NCBI GenBank assembly: GCA_001770415.1
Contig: MEQX01000101.1
Coordinates: 1 to 46,067, forward strand
Source of the DNA: Betaproteobacteria bacterium RIFCSPLOWO2_02_FULL_63_19
Lineage (GTDB): Bacteria; Pseudomonadota; Gammaproteobacteria; Burkholderiales; SG8-39
DNA: 46,067 nt
Reading direction: 5' to 3'
Shown: positions 27,913 to 35,880 of the stretch, piece by piece
How the letters are laid out: each line of letters begins with the position of its first letter
Position numbering within the stretch: position 1 is the first letter of the stretch
Position numbers and translations under genes: made by a program
The notes under the pieces: generated by a model
The model's input: only the letters and a program-made list of their open reading frames with translations
The model's database searches: none
What the model was told of the DNA's origin: nothing

Positions 27913-28263
27913 ATGACTCGATCCAATGCTCCCCTTGTCTGGTCACTGTTCGGCGCCGGCGGCGTGCTGGCCGCTCTCGTCGGTCCGGCGCTGGTTTTCG
28001 TCACCGGGATAGCGGTTCCTGCCGGAATACTGATGTCGCACGATCTGATGAGCTACCAGCGCATGTTCGGATTTGCGCAGTCTTGGGCCGGGAAAATCAT
28101 CATTCTGGCGGTCATTGTCCTGTTCCTGTGGCACGCGGCGCTGCGCATATTCCACATGCTGCATGACTTCGGCATCCACCCGGGCGTCGCCTCCAAGCTC
28201 ATCTGTTTCGGACTGCCGTTCTTGTGCACGGTTGCCGCGTTCTACTGGGTGCTGCCGATTTGA
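27913..28263 (+). CDS. frdD: fumarate reductase membrane anchor FrdD
   Basis: 116 aa, three TM helices. APLVWSLFGAGGVLAALVGPALVFVTGIAVPAG and LMSYQRMFGFAQSWAGKII align with E. coli FrdD (PVFWGLFGAGGMWSAI..., LSYERVLAFAQSFIGR), and ALRIFHMLHDFGIH matches HRMHHAMHDLKIH. It completes frdABCD, 8 bases after frdC. A weak CGAGC/GCTCG inverted repeat follows, but no clear terminator. Confidence 0.9.
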   Translation: MTRSNAPLVWSLFGAGGVLAALVGPALVFVTGIAVPAGILMSHDLMSYQRMFGFAQSWAGKIIILAVIVLFLWHAALRIFHMLHDFGIHPGVASKLICFGLPFLCTVAAFYWVLPI

Positions 28264-28344
28264 GCGCGAGCCCTGGACGTGCGCTCGTGGCATCGCAATC
28301 CGGTGGTTTCTACGAAGGCGACCGGAGGGCCGCGCAGGCCACGA

Positions 28345-29127
28345 TCAGCGTGGCGGAACCGTAATAACGAGCCGCTGGTACAACCCACCGTAATAGTTCA
28401 TCTTGACGATGCTTCCTGCGGGGAAGCCTTCCGGAAGCCACTCGGTTATTTCGTGGTTCCAGAGATCCATCGCAAATGGTTCGAGTGCGCGAAGCACCGG
28501 CTCGAACAGATACCGGAGCGGATGCCACCGACCGGGACGATGATAGTCGACCACGATGAGTTTCCCGCCCTGCTTCACGACCCGCAGTGCTTCCCTGAGC
28601 GTTCGGGCGCGCACGTCGGCCGGTTGTTCGTGCAGCAGAAAGAAGAGAACTGCCTGGTCATAGGTTCCATCGCGGAATCCCAGCGCGGTGGAATCGCGCT
28701 GATGAAGCGTAACTGGGGCCGAAGCTGGAAGCTTGGCGCGCAGGTTCTGCAGCTGGATCGGCAGCACGTCCACGACGTCCAGTGACCCTCCCGGGGCCAG
28801 ACGGTGAATCAGCATTGCGGTGAAGTTTCCGTACACGCAGGCGACCTGCAGCGTTTGGCCGTCAATTTTGCGTCCGAGTGCGTCAAGCGCCGCATTGCGT
28901 AAGCGGTCGAAATTTCCCCACAGAATCAGGTTGACGAGCCACTGTCGCTCGAAGAACCGCACCGCCCGCGGATGCACGTAGGCCCACCAGTACGCCTGTT
29001 GCAGGTACCCGGGGATTGCCGCGGCGTGTGGCCCGGCAGCCGCGTCACCGTCGCGGGAGATCAGGGCGGCGGCATGCGCGGAGTTCACCTCGGGCCGGGT
29101 ATCGCGTTCATTGCGGCTTCTGCTCAA
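28345..29127 (-). CDS. rquA: rhodoquinone biosynthesis protein RquA (SAM-dependent, methyltransferase fold)
   Basis: 260 aa from TTG at 29127 (AGGAG 6 bases upstream). The region IPGYLQQAYWWAYVHPRAVRFFERQWLVNLILWGNF, the motif I equivalent LQVACVYGNFTAML, LDVVDVLPIQLQNLR, and VLFFLLHEQPADVRARTLREALRVVKQGGKLIVVDYHRP are features I associate with RquA. RquA converts ubiquinone to rhodoquinone by replacing a methoxy with an amino group, using SAM. The usual GxGxG of SAM methyltransferases is absent, as in RquA. The convergent frdABCD operon is the functional partner expected for rhodoquinol. Identification is from memory of the family, not from a search. Confidence 0.8.
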   Translation of the reverse strand: MSRSRNERDTRPEVNSAHAAALISRDGDAAAGPHAAAIPGYLQQAYWWAYVHPRAVRFFERQWLVNLILWGNFDRLRNAALDALGRKIDGQTLQVACVYGNFTAMLIHRLAPGGSLDVVDVLPIQLQNLRAKLPASAPVTLHQRDSTALGFRDGTYDQAVLFFLLHEQPADVRARTLREALRVVKQGGKLIVVDYHRPGRWHPLRYLFEPVLRALEPFAMDLWNHEITEWLPEGFPAGSIVKMNYYGGLYQRLVITVPPR

Positions 29128-29388
29128 CGGCGGCTCCTGGTCAATATCCGGTATTCAAGCCCACCCGGTGCCACATTCCCCCGGCCACGCGAGCGTGGAA
29201 ACGATCACAACGGAATGCCATCGGCCGGCCCGAACTCCGACGGCGGCGACTAAGTCAACGGGCGCGAACTGGACTAATTCTAATCGCAACCGGCACAACG
29301 CGTTGGGTTTCGCGTGGCCGACGGGAACCGCGCGCGCAGGATTCTATGCCGCCCCATGGCGATTTCCCGCACCAAACCGGGAAACCTG

Positions 29389-30180
29389 CTACAGCTTGGT
29401 CGCGGTGATTATCTGGAAGTTTCCGAAGAAATACGTCGTGCGTTCACACGACCAACCGCCGATGTTTTCCAGGCAACTGAGCGGATCATGAGTATCCCAG
29501 AGTGCAAGCCCAAGCGGTTCGAACACCTTGAAATAGGTCCAACTCAACGCTCGCAGCACCCACAGTTCCGGTCGGTGAAATTCGGCAAGAAAAAGCTTCC
29601 CTCCCGGGGCCAGTACGCGACCGGCTTCGCTCAGTGCCTTGAGCTTCAACGGGTGGGGAAGTTCATGAAGCAGGAAGAACATGACGTTTGCATGGGCAAT
29701 GCCGTCCTCTTGTCTCATTGCCGTGGCGTTATCTTCGATCAATTCCACTCTGCCCGAATAGGCGTCCAGTTTTCTGCTTGTGTGCAGAAGCTCGTTTTGA
29801 ATGATGTCGGCGATAAGTACGCGCTTGGCACCGGCGCGGAAGGCCGCATGAACGACGCGCGGAATCACGTTCCCGAAGGCGCATGACGTTATGAGCAGTT
29901 TCTTTTCCGTCAAGTCCAGCTGCTCGAGCCCGGAAACAATCTTTGAAACAAGGCGGTGATACTGAAACAGCAGTATCGCAGAAATTATCGGCTGAAAATC
30001 GACCAGTTTGATGAGCCGCATGTTCGAGTAGATCGGATACACATGCGCCTTCTCGCTGTGCAAACCCGGCGAAAGACCGCGCACCAGCAGTGCCCCTCTC
30101 GTGACAACAAAGAAAAACAGTCCTGTGGTCAGCAGGATAAACAGCAGGGCAAAAACCGCATTCATTACCCACGAATTCAT
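29389..30180 (-). CDS. membrane-anchored RquA-like SAM-dependent protein
   Basis: 263 aa from ATG at 30180 (AGGA 7 bases upstream). It begins with one strong TM helix (about residues 5-30: VMNAVFALLFILLTTGLFFFVV). The rest is a class I methyltransferase fold clearly related to the neighbouring RquA: MFFLLHELPHPLKLKAL versus LFFLLHEQPADVRARTL, GGKLFLAEFHRP versus GGKLIVVDYHRP, FEPLGLALWD versus LEPFAMDLWN. Its motif I reads LLITSCAFGNVIPR, again without GxGxG. It lies upstream of rquA in the same direction with a 261-base gap. It could be a second quinone-modifying enzyme, a partner of RquA, or a diverged copy. Confidence 0.7.
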   Translation of the reverse strand: MNSWVMNAVFALLFILLTTGLFFFVVTRGALLVRGLSPGLHSEKAHVYPIYSNMRLIKLVDFQPIISAILLFQYHRLVSKIVSGLEQLDLTEKKLLITSCAFGNVIPRVVHAAFRAGAKRVLIADIIQNELLHTSRKLDAYSGRVELIEDNATAMRQEDGIAHANVMFFLLHELPHPLKLKALSEAGRVLAPGGKLFLAEFHRPELWVLRALSWTYFKVFEPLGLALWDTHDPLSCLENIGGWSCERTTYFFGNFQIITATKL

Positions 30181-30502
30181 GAACAATTCCTAAGCTTTCA
30201 TTGCAACATGAGGGGATGCTTCCCCTCGCGCATTCCTCATCGAGCCTGTTGCGAAGTCATCTTGCAGCGCGCTCCGAAATCGAATCCTCGGCCGGCATCG
30301 CGAGTTTGCATGACCCTGTACAAGGCCCGCCGGCTTATCGCCGGCTAAACTACCCGGTACCACACCTACCCCGGACGGTGCCGCTTCGGGGCGCGAAAAC
30401 AGCGAAACGTACCCTATCCCACGAATTGGTGACGGTCCTGTGGGCGCAATACCGCCCGTCGGTCATTGCCGCACACCATGCCGGCGTTGCCGGCAGTTGG
30501 TT

Positions 30503-30516
30503 TTGACCAGGGTCAA
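30503..30516. promoter_or_regulatory. Crp/Fnr-superfamily-type dyad
   Basis: TTGAC-CAGG-GTCAA, with the outer TTTGACC / GGTCAAA forming perfect 7-bp arms. The TTGA(T/C)-N4-(A/G)TCAA layout is that of FNR/DNR/NnrR sites. It could serve the rquA-like gene (leftward) or the ligase (rightward). Confidence 0.45.
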
Positions 30517-30661
30517 AGATTGGGCCGCGAATCGCCCCGGTTCGTCGATTTGCGGTGACCGGAAAGCGATTTGCGATCCTGTCGAAAGACTCTTCAAAGA
30601 ACGGCGCTCTTGCGCGCGTTCGAACCGAGGACTGCGCGGCGTCGCTTGCGCGCCATTTGCC

Positions 30662-30702
30662 TTGACACGAAAAATGCACATGCATGACAATGAGCATGTT
30701 CA
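30662..30702 (+). promoter_or_regulatory. promoter with tandem operators for the catabolic cluster
   Basis: -35 TTGACA (30662-30667), 18-base spacer, -10 GACAAT (30686-30691). TGAGCATGTTCA (30691-30702) is 11 of 12 to the palindrome TGAACATGTTCA. A weaker copy, TGCACATGCATG (30675-30686), lies exactly 16 bases upstream. The same arrangement occurs at 44651-44690 next to the TetR gene. Confidence 0.65.
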
Positions 30703-30946
30703 ATTTTCCCCGAGCGAGCAAGATCGACGGGGCAGCGGTTGTCATAATCTGCCCGGGGAGCCCGATTCGCCTGCCCGGCGAATCGGGGCCTCGCGGAGGG
30801 TGGTTTTGTCGGCGTTAATCCGGCGTTCGGTGCAAATCCAAGCACGTAGCTGCACGAGAGCGCAACACGAGCGTGAGCAAGGCGGCTTCGTTGGCTGGAA
30901 GCGCCAAAAGCAGCAGACTCGTGGGTCACTATAAATAGGGGAAACC

Positions 30947-32596
30947 ATGCTAGAGGGCTTTGTTCCCTTCCCGCCTGATTTTGCGAAGCGCTACCGCGAA
31001 AAGGGCTATTGGCAGGACAAGTCACTCGCCGAGGAGTTCTCGGTGGTGTTCCGGCAATATGCCGCTCGGGTCGCTTTCATCGATCGCGGAAAGACCTATA
31101 CCTATGCCGATGTCGACCGTTACTCTGACGGCCTTGCCCTTAATCTGCTCGATCTGGGGCTGAGGCCGCTGGACCGCGTGGTCGTTCAACTGCCCAATGT
31201 CATTGAATTCGTCTTTCTTTATTTCGCGCTGCAGAAGATCGGTTGCATCCCGATCGCCGCGCTGGCGACACATCGTTATCTTGAGGTGAGCCAGTTCGTT
31301 CAGCTCTCCGGAGCGACAAGCTGTGTCATTCCCGACCGTCAGGGAGATTTTGACTTCCAGGACATGGTCAGCAGGGTGAGAAACGAGAGCAAGACTCTCA
31401 GGTTCGGCATCGTATTCGGCGATGCGAAACCCGGCTTCGTCTCGCTCTCCGATCTGATCCGGCGCGCGCCAAAGCGATCGCCGGATGAACTGAAGTCGAT
31501 AAGGATCGATCCATGCGATCCCGCCGTGTTCCAGCTCTCCGGCGGGACCACCGGGATCCCCAAACTGATTCCGCGCACGCACAACGACTACGCCTGCAAC
31601 TCGAGGATGGCGATCTCGGTCTGTGGGGCCGACCAGGATTCGGTGCTGCTGCTGGTGCTGCCGATCGCACACAACCTTCCGCTCGCCTGCCCGGGGATCC
31701 AGGGGTTCATGTTCAAGGGGGCGCGCGTGGTCCTATCGACCAGCACCAAGCCGGAGGACATGTTCCGGCTCATTCAGGACAATCGCGTCACCCATCTGAA
31801 GGTCGTGCCCGCGCTGCTGACGCGCTTCATCAACGATCCGGCGATCAGGAACTACGATCTTTCGTCGCTGCGAGTCATTCAGAGCGGGGGGCAGCGGATG
31901 CAACCGGAAGTCCGGGTGCTTACGAAACAGTTGATCCCCAGCGTCATCGTGCAGGAGAACTTCGGCATGGGCGAGGGCATGCTCATGTTCGTGCGTCTGG
32001 ACGATCCGGAGGATGTGCGGCTGGAAACCTGCGGCCGGCCGATCTGTCCGGACGACGAGGTGAGGCTCATCGACGACGAGGGCGCGGAAGTGCCGCCCGG
32101 CGAGGTCGGCGAGTTTGCGGCCCGGGGGCCGTATACGCTGCGCGGGTACTTCGGCGTTCCCGAGTACAACGCCAGGCAGTTCACCCCCGACGGGTTTTAC
32201 CGTTCCGGCGACCTGATGCGCCTGCATCCGTCGGGTAACTACGTCGTCGAGGGGCGCAAGAAGGACTTGATCAACCGCGGCGGCGAAAAGATCAGCGCTG
32301 AGGAAGTGGAGAACCTGATCCTTGCACACCCGAGCGTTCAGGATGTCGCGTGCGTGCACATGCCGGATCCGCAGATGGGCGAGAAGATGTGCGCCTACGT
32401 GATATTGCGAAAAGGACACGCACTGACACTGAAGGAACTGGTTGATTTTCTGATCGGAAAGGAAATGGCCAAGTTCAAGCTTCCGGAACGACTCGAGGTC
32501 GTGAGCGAATTCCCGGTTTCGACTTTCGGCAAAGTGTCGAAGAAGACCCTTGCGGAAATGATCGCGAAAAAGCTCGAATCGGAGCGCCGGGGCTGA
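30947..32596 (+). CDS. AMP-dependent synthetase/ligase (EntE/DhbE-like aryl- or acyl-CoA ligase)
   Basis: 549 aa. ANL-superfamily core motifs: A3 FQLSGGTTGIPKLIPRTHNDY, A5 ENFGMGEG, A7 YRSGDLMRLHPSGNYVVEGRKKDLINRGGEKISAEEVE, and A10 Lys in FPVSTFGKVSKK. Overall layout (N-terminal FVPFPPDFAKRYREKGYW) resembles 2,3-dihydroxybenzoate/salicylate-AMP ligases. It should adenylate an aromatic or other carboxylic acid and probably load it on CoA, as no carrier-protein gene is near. RBS AGGGGAAA just before ATG 30947. First gene of a rightward operon running to about 37998. Confidence 0.85.
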   Translation: MLEGFVPFPPDFAKRYREKGYWQDKSLAEEFSVVFRQYAARVAFIDRGKTYTYADVDRYSDGLALNLLDLGLRPLDRVVVQLPNVIEFVFLYFALQKIGCIPIAALATHRYLEVSQFVQLSGATSCVIPDRQGDFDFQDMVSRVRNESKTLRFGIVFGDAKPGFVSLSDLIRRAPKRSPDELKSIRIDPCDPAVFQLSGGTTGIPKLIPRTHNDYACNSRMAISVCGADQDSVLLLVLPIAHNLPLACPGIQGFMFKGARVVLSTSTKPEDMFRLIQDNRVTHLKVVPALLTRFINDPAIRNYDLSSLRVIQSGGQRMQPEVRVLTKQLIPSVIVQENFGMGEGMLMFVRLDDPEDVRLETCGRPICPDDEVRLIDDEGAEVPPGEVGEFAARGPYTLRGYFGVPEYNARQFTPDGFYRSGDLMRLHPSGNYVVEGRKKDLINRGGEKISAEEVENLILAHPSVQDVACVHMPDPQMGEKMCAYVILRKGHALTLKELVDFLIGKEMAKFKLPERLEVVSEFPVSTFGKVSKKTLAEMIAKKLESERRG

Positions 32597-32650
32597 GAAA
32601 CGCGCCGAACAGGCGGCCGTGCCGCCCCGGATAACCTTGGAGGAAAACTC

Positions 32651-33493
32651 ATGCGTATTGTCGATCTGCACTGCTATCCCGGCACCCAGGAATGGATCAA
32701 TTGCCAGGGGCCCTATGTCGAGGCGCTCGCGAAATACTGGAATCGCAGTTGGGTGGGCAAGAGCGAAGAAGAGGTTCTCAAGGACTTCACCACCGCAGGG
32801 GTTGAGGCGGTACTGGTCGCGCTGGATCTGGAGACGACGATAGCCACGCCGCCGGTCAGCAACGAATCGGTGCATGCGATGTGGAAGCGTCATCCGAAAC
32901 GCATTATCCAGGCCTGGGGTGCCGTCGAACCGGCGAAGGGCGAAATCGCGATCCGTCAGGTGAAAAAGGCGGTGCAGGAACTCGGTTTCATCGGCTTTCA
33001 CTTCCATCCGATCATGCAGCACTTCGCGGTCAACGACCGCCGCCATTACCCGCTTTTCGAGGAAATCAGCGCACTGGGCGCAGCCGTGATGATCGATGTC
33101 GGCACCACCGGCATGGGTGCCGGACTGCCCGGCGGGATGGGCGCGCGGATACGGCACGCGCACCCCTCTGCGATCGACGATCTCGCGGCGGATTTCCCCA
33201 ACCTGAAGATCCTTATGGCCCATCCGGGCTGGCCGTGGGTGGACGAGGCGACGGCGGTGGCCTTGCACAAGGGCAACGTCTACTGGGAAATGTCCGGTTG
33301 GGCGCCCAAGTATTTCCCGGGAAATCTCAAAATCGACATGCGCGCCAGACTGCAGGACAAGGTCATGTTCGGTAGTGACTATCCGAGCATGCCTTACGAG
33401 AGGATACTGCGGGAGTGGGGTGAACTCGGCTACAAGGACGAGATCATGGAGAAGATATTCCATAAGAACGCGGAGCGTATCCTGGGGCTGTGA
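32651..33493 (+). CDS. amidohydrolase-2 (ACMSD-like) family protein
   Basis: 280 aa TIM-barrel protein: IVDLHCYPG at the N-terminus, GFIGFHFHPIMQHF (barrel strand typical of this family), ILMAHPGWPW (metal His), MFGSDYPSMPY (metal Asp) and the final KNAERILGL. The usual HxH metal motif is HxY here (H-C-Y), so one ligand is changed. Relatives include decarboxylases and the hydrolases that cleave beta-ketoacyl-CoA in hydroxycinnamate breakdown. The partner ligase upstream makes a CoA-thioester substrate plausible, but this is inference. GGAGGA lies 7 bases before ATG. Confidence 0.8.
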   Translation: MRIVDLHCYPGTQEWINCQGPYVEALAKYWNRSWVGKSEEEVLKDFTTAGVEAVLVALDLETTIATPPVSNESVHAMWKRHPKRIIQAWGAVEPAKGEIAIRQVKKAVQELGFIGFHFHPIMQHFAVNDRRHYPLFEEISALGAAVMIDVGTTGMGAGLPGGMGARIRHAHPSAIDDLAADFPNLKILMAHPGWPWVDEATAVALHKGNVYWEMSGWAPKYFPGNLKIDMRARLQDKVMFGSDYPSMPYERILREWGELGYKDEIMEKIFHKNAERILGL

Positions 33494-33548
33494 CCGGAGT
33501 CGCGGCGAAGCGCAGCTCTAACGTCGTCACGCGCGGGCTTATCAAGCT

Positions 33549-34517
33549 ATGGCCAATCTGCTTATCGTCCTGACGCTGCCCGAGCCGGTGAAGACGAAGT
33601 ATTACAACCATCTCAGGGCGAAGTTTCCGGATCTCACCATCAACATGGTCGACCATCACAGCAAGGTCGGCCCCTACATCGATTCGGCGGACATATTGGT
33701 GAGCTTTGGGGTGCAACTCGCCGACCACGTGTACAAGGAGGGCCGGAATCTGAAATGGGTCCAGGCACTGGGCACGGGCGTGGACGGGATCATCGGCGAG
33801 CCTTCGCTGCAGGATCATGTTTTGGTCACGAATATTCACGGTCGGATCATGGCGGATTCGATGTCCGAGGCCGCATTTTTGGCGATGCTCGCGCTGTCAC
33901 GCAATTTTCCGCGCGCGTTGCGCGCGCAGGCGCGCCACGCCTGGGAGCGCGCTCCCTCGAGGCTGCTCAACGGAAAGACCGTGGGTATTCTCGGTGTAGG
34001 TATGATTGCGGCGGATCTGGCGCCCAGATGCAAGGCTTTCGGAATGCGCGTGATCGGCATTACCGCGACCAAGCGCGACCTGCCCGGGTTTGACCGCATG
34101 GTCGGCCGAGAAGAGCTGCCGCAAACACTTCCTGACGTGGACTATCTGATTCTCCTCATACCCTACAGTGCAGAGACGCGGGGGTTGGTCGGAGAGAAGC
34201 TGATTTCGGCGATGAAACCGACAAGCTATCTGGTCAATCTTGCGCGCGGGGGTGTGGTCGACGAAGACGCGCTGGTCGAAGCGTTGAGGCAGAACAAGAT
34301 TGCCGGTGCGGCGCTGGACGTTTTCGCGACCGAACCGCTGCCCGCAGATCATCCTTTCTGGTCGATGGAAAACGTGATCGTCACGCCGCATCTGGGCGGT
34401 TTCCATGACGAGTATGCGGATCGGGCCTTGCCGATCGTCGAAGACAACATTCGCAAGTTTCTCGCCGGTGACACCGAGAACATGAGCAACGTCGTGAAGC
34501 GTCCTACGGCTGGATGA
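33549..34517 (+). CDS. D-2-hydroxyacid dehydrogenase (NAD(P)-binding)
   Basis: 322 aa. Rossmann motif GILGVGMIAADLAPRCKAFGMRV; catalytic Arg in NLARGGVVDEDALVEAL; Glu in AALDVFATEPLP; His in VIVTPHLGGFHDEY. It interconverts a 2-ketoacid and a D-2-hydroxyacid. The N-terminal substrate domain (VDHHSKVGPYIDSADILVSFG) is less conserved, so the substrate is open. Third gene of the rightward operon, 55 bases after the amidohydrolase stop. Confidence 0.87.
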   Translation: MANLLIVLTLPEPVKTKYYNHLRAKFPDLTINMVDHHSKVGPYIDSADILVSFGVQLADHVYKEGRNLKWVQALGTGVDGIIGEPSLQDHVLVTNIHGRIMADSMSEAAFLAMLALSRNFPRALRAQARHAWERAPSRLLNGKTVGILGVGMIAADLAPRCKAFGMRVIGITATKRDLPGFDRMVGREELPQTLPDVDYLILLIPYSAETRGLVGEKLISAMKPTSYLVNLARGGVVDEDALVEALRQNKIAGAALDVFATEPLPADHPFWSMENVIVTPHLGGFHDEYADRALPIVEDNIRKFLAGDTENMSNVVKRPTAG

Positions 34518-34640
34518 CCACCAATGCAGAACAGGCGAATGCTTTTACGGCTGCATTGCTTTGACGCCGCTGTTCCGGATAGAAAACCAGGTTCTTCGTT
34601 GGTGTCGTCGTCGAACTCGTAAAGGACTGAAGGAAGGCAC

Positions 34641-35843
34641 ATGGCAGAAAGCGACGGGAGAATCAACACCGCGATTTCGACACCGGAACTGGAGCGGCGC
34701 TGGTCGGCCGTGCGTGCAGCCATGGCGGCGCAGCGCATCGACGTGCTGCTCATGCAGGCGAACAACGACTTCATGGGGGGCTACGTAAAATACTTCACCG
34801 ACGTGCCCGCGACCAACGGCTATCCGGTGACGGTGACCTTCCCGAAGGACGAGGGCATGACGGTGATCGCCCAGGGGCCCTTCGGTGCGGTGCGCGAGCT
34901 GCCGCCCGAAGGTGACGGCTTGAGACGCGGAACAGCGCGATTCATGGGTACGCCCAGCTACGCCTCGGCGCACTTTACCGCCGAATACGATGCGGTTCTC
35001 GCCGAAAAGGCGCTCGAGCGCTTCGTTGCCGGAACGGTCGGCCTGCTCGGGACCGCCGCGATATCGTTCGCGCTGGTGGATTATCTGAAGCGGGGCAAGC
35101 TCGCGAAGACGAAGTTCGTCGACGCCTCCGACATGGTAGACCAGATCAAGTCGATCAAGACCGAAGAGGAAATAGGGCTTATTCGCCGCACCGCAGCGAT
35201 GCAGGATGCGGCGATGGACGCGGCGTTCAAGGCTGTCCGGCCGGGCATGCGTGACTTGGAAGTGGCCGCGATAGCCGAGCAGGTGGGGCATAACCTGGGA
35301 GGCGAGCAGGGACTTTTTCTGTGTTCGTCGGCGCCGGTCGGGACCTCGGTGATGTTCGCCAACCGGCACCAGCAGAACCGCGTGATCCAGCCCGGGGACC
35401 AGTACACGTTGCTGGTGGAGAACAACGGTCCGGGTGGAATGTACACGGAACTGGGCCGAACCTGCGTGCTGGGCAAGGCATCGCAGGAAATGAAGGACGA
35501 ATTCGAATTCGTGCTCCAGGCGCAGAAATTCATGCTCGATATGCTCAAGCCCGGCGCCTCATGCAAGGATGTCTTCGAGGCCTACAACGCGTTCATGCGC
35601 AAGAACGGCCGACCGGAGGAAAAGCGGCTTCACTGTCATGGGCAGGGCTACGACATGGTGGAGCGCCCGCTGGTCCGCTTCGACGAGACGATGACGATTC
35701 GCAAGAACATGAACATCGTGGTTCACCCCACTTATCTCACGGCCCGTACGTTCAGCTGGGTCTGCGACAATTACCTGATCGGCGATGACGGGGTGGCCGA
35801 GAAGCTGCACAAGTTCCCGCAGAAGATTTTCGAGCTCGGCTGA
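34641..35843 (+). CDS. M24-fold (Xaa-Pro aminopeptidase/creatinase-like) protein with altered metal ligands
   Basis: 400 aa: creatinase N-terminal domain (about 15-155) and pita-bread domain (about 170-395). In true M24 peptidases the five ligands are D, D, H, E, E. Here the equivalents appear as Glu (LLVENNGPGG), Glu (YTELGRT), His (HCHGQGYDMVERP), His (NIVVHPTYL in place of a V-E-P) and Asp (VCDNYLIGDDG). Four of five are changed, so a simple dinuclear aminopeptidase is unlikely. Creatinase itself is a metal-free member, so a C-N or C-S hydrolase or lyase on a small molecule is possible. RBS AAGGAAGG, 4 bases before ATG. Confidence 0.8.
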   Translation: MAESDGRINTAISTPELERRWSAVRAAMAAQRIDVLLMQANNDFMGGYVKYFTDVPATNGYPVTVTFPKDEGMTVIAQGPFGAVRELPPEGDGLRRGTARFMGTPSYASAHFTAEYDAVLAEKALERFVAGTVGLLGTAAISFALVDYLKRGKLAKTKFVDASDMVDQIKSIKTEEEIGLIRRTAAMQDAAMDAAFKAVRPGMRDLEVAAIAEQVGHNLGGEQGLFLCSSAPVGTSVMFANRHQQNRVIQPGDQYTLLVENNGPGGMYTELGRTCVLGKASQEMKDEFEFVLQAQKFMLDMLKPGASCKDVFEAYNAFMRKNGRPEEKRLHCHGQGYDMVERPLVRFDETMTIRKNMNIVVHPTYLTARTFSWVCDNYLIGDDGVAEKLHKFPQKIFELG

Positions 35844-35880
35844 ACGGTCGGGCCAGACGGCGCAGCCCCGGGGAGAATCC

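Larger units (their letters stand above)
30181..30946. other. divergent regulatory region between rquA-like gene and catabolic cluster
   Basis: 766 bases without a supported gene. Contents: a GCCGGC/GCCGGC mini-hairpin (30329-30345), a Crp/Fnr-type dyad (30503-30516), and a good promoter with tandem operators (30662-30702) about 245 bases ahead of the ligase ATG. Confidence 0.5.

Noticed and set aside
24968..28263. Alternative reading as succinate dehydrogenase sdhABCD
   Set aside because: Gene order A-B-C-D, close match of both anchor subunits to E. coli FrdC/FrdD, and FrdA-type motifs favour fumarate reductase; no haem-ligand histidines typical of SdhC/D were seen.
30329..30345. GCCGGC/GCCGGC mini-hairpin as a terminator
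   Set aside because: No T-run on either strand and no gene end nearby; likely chance in GC-rich DNA.
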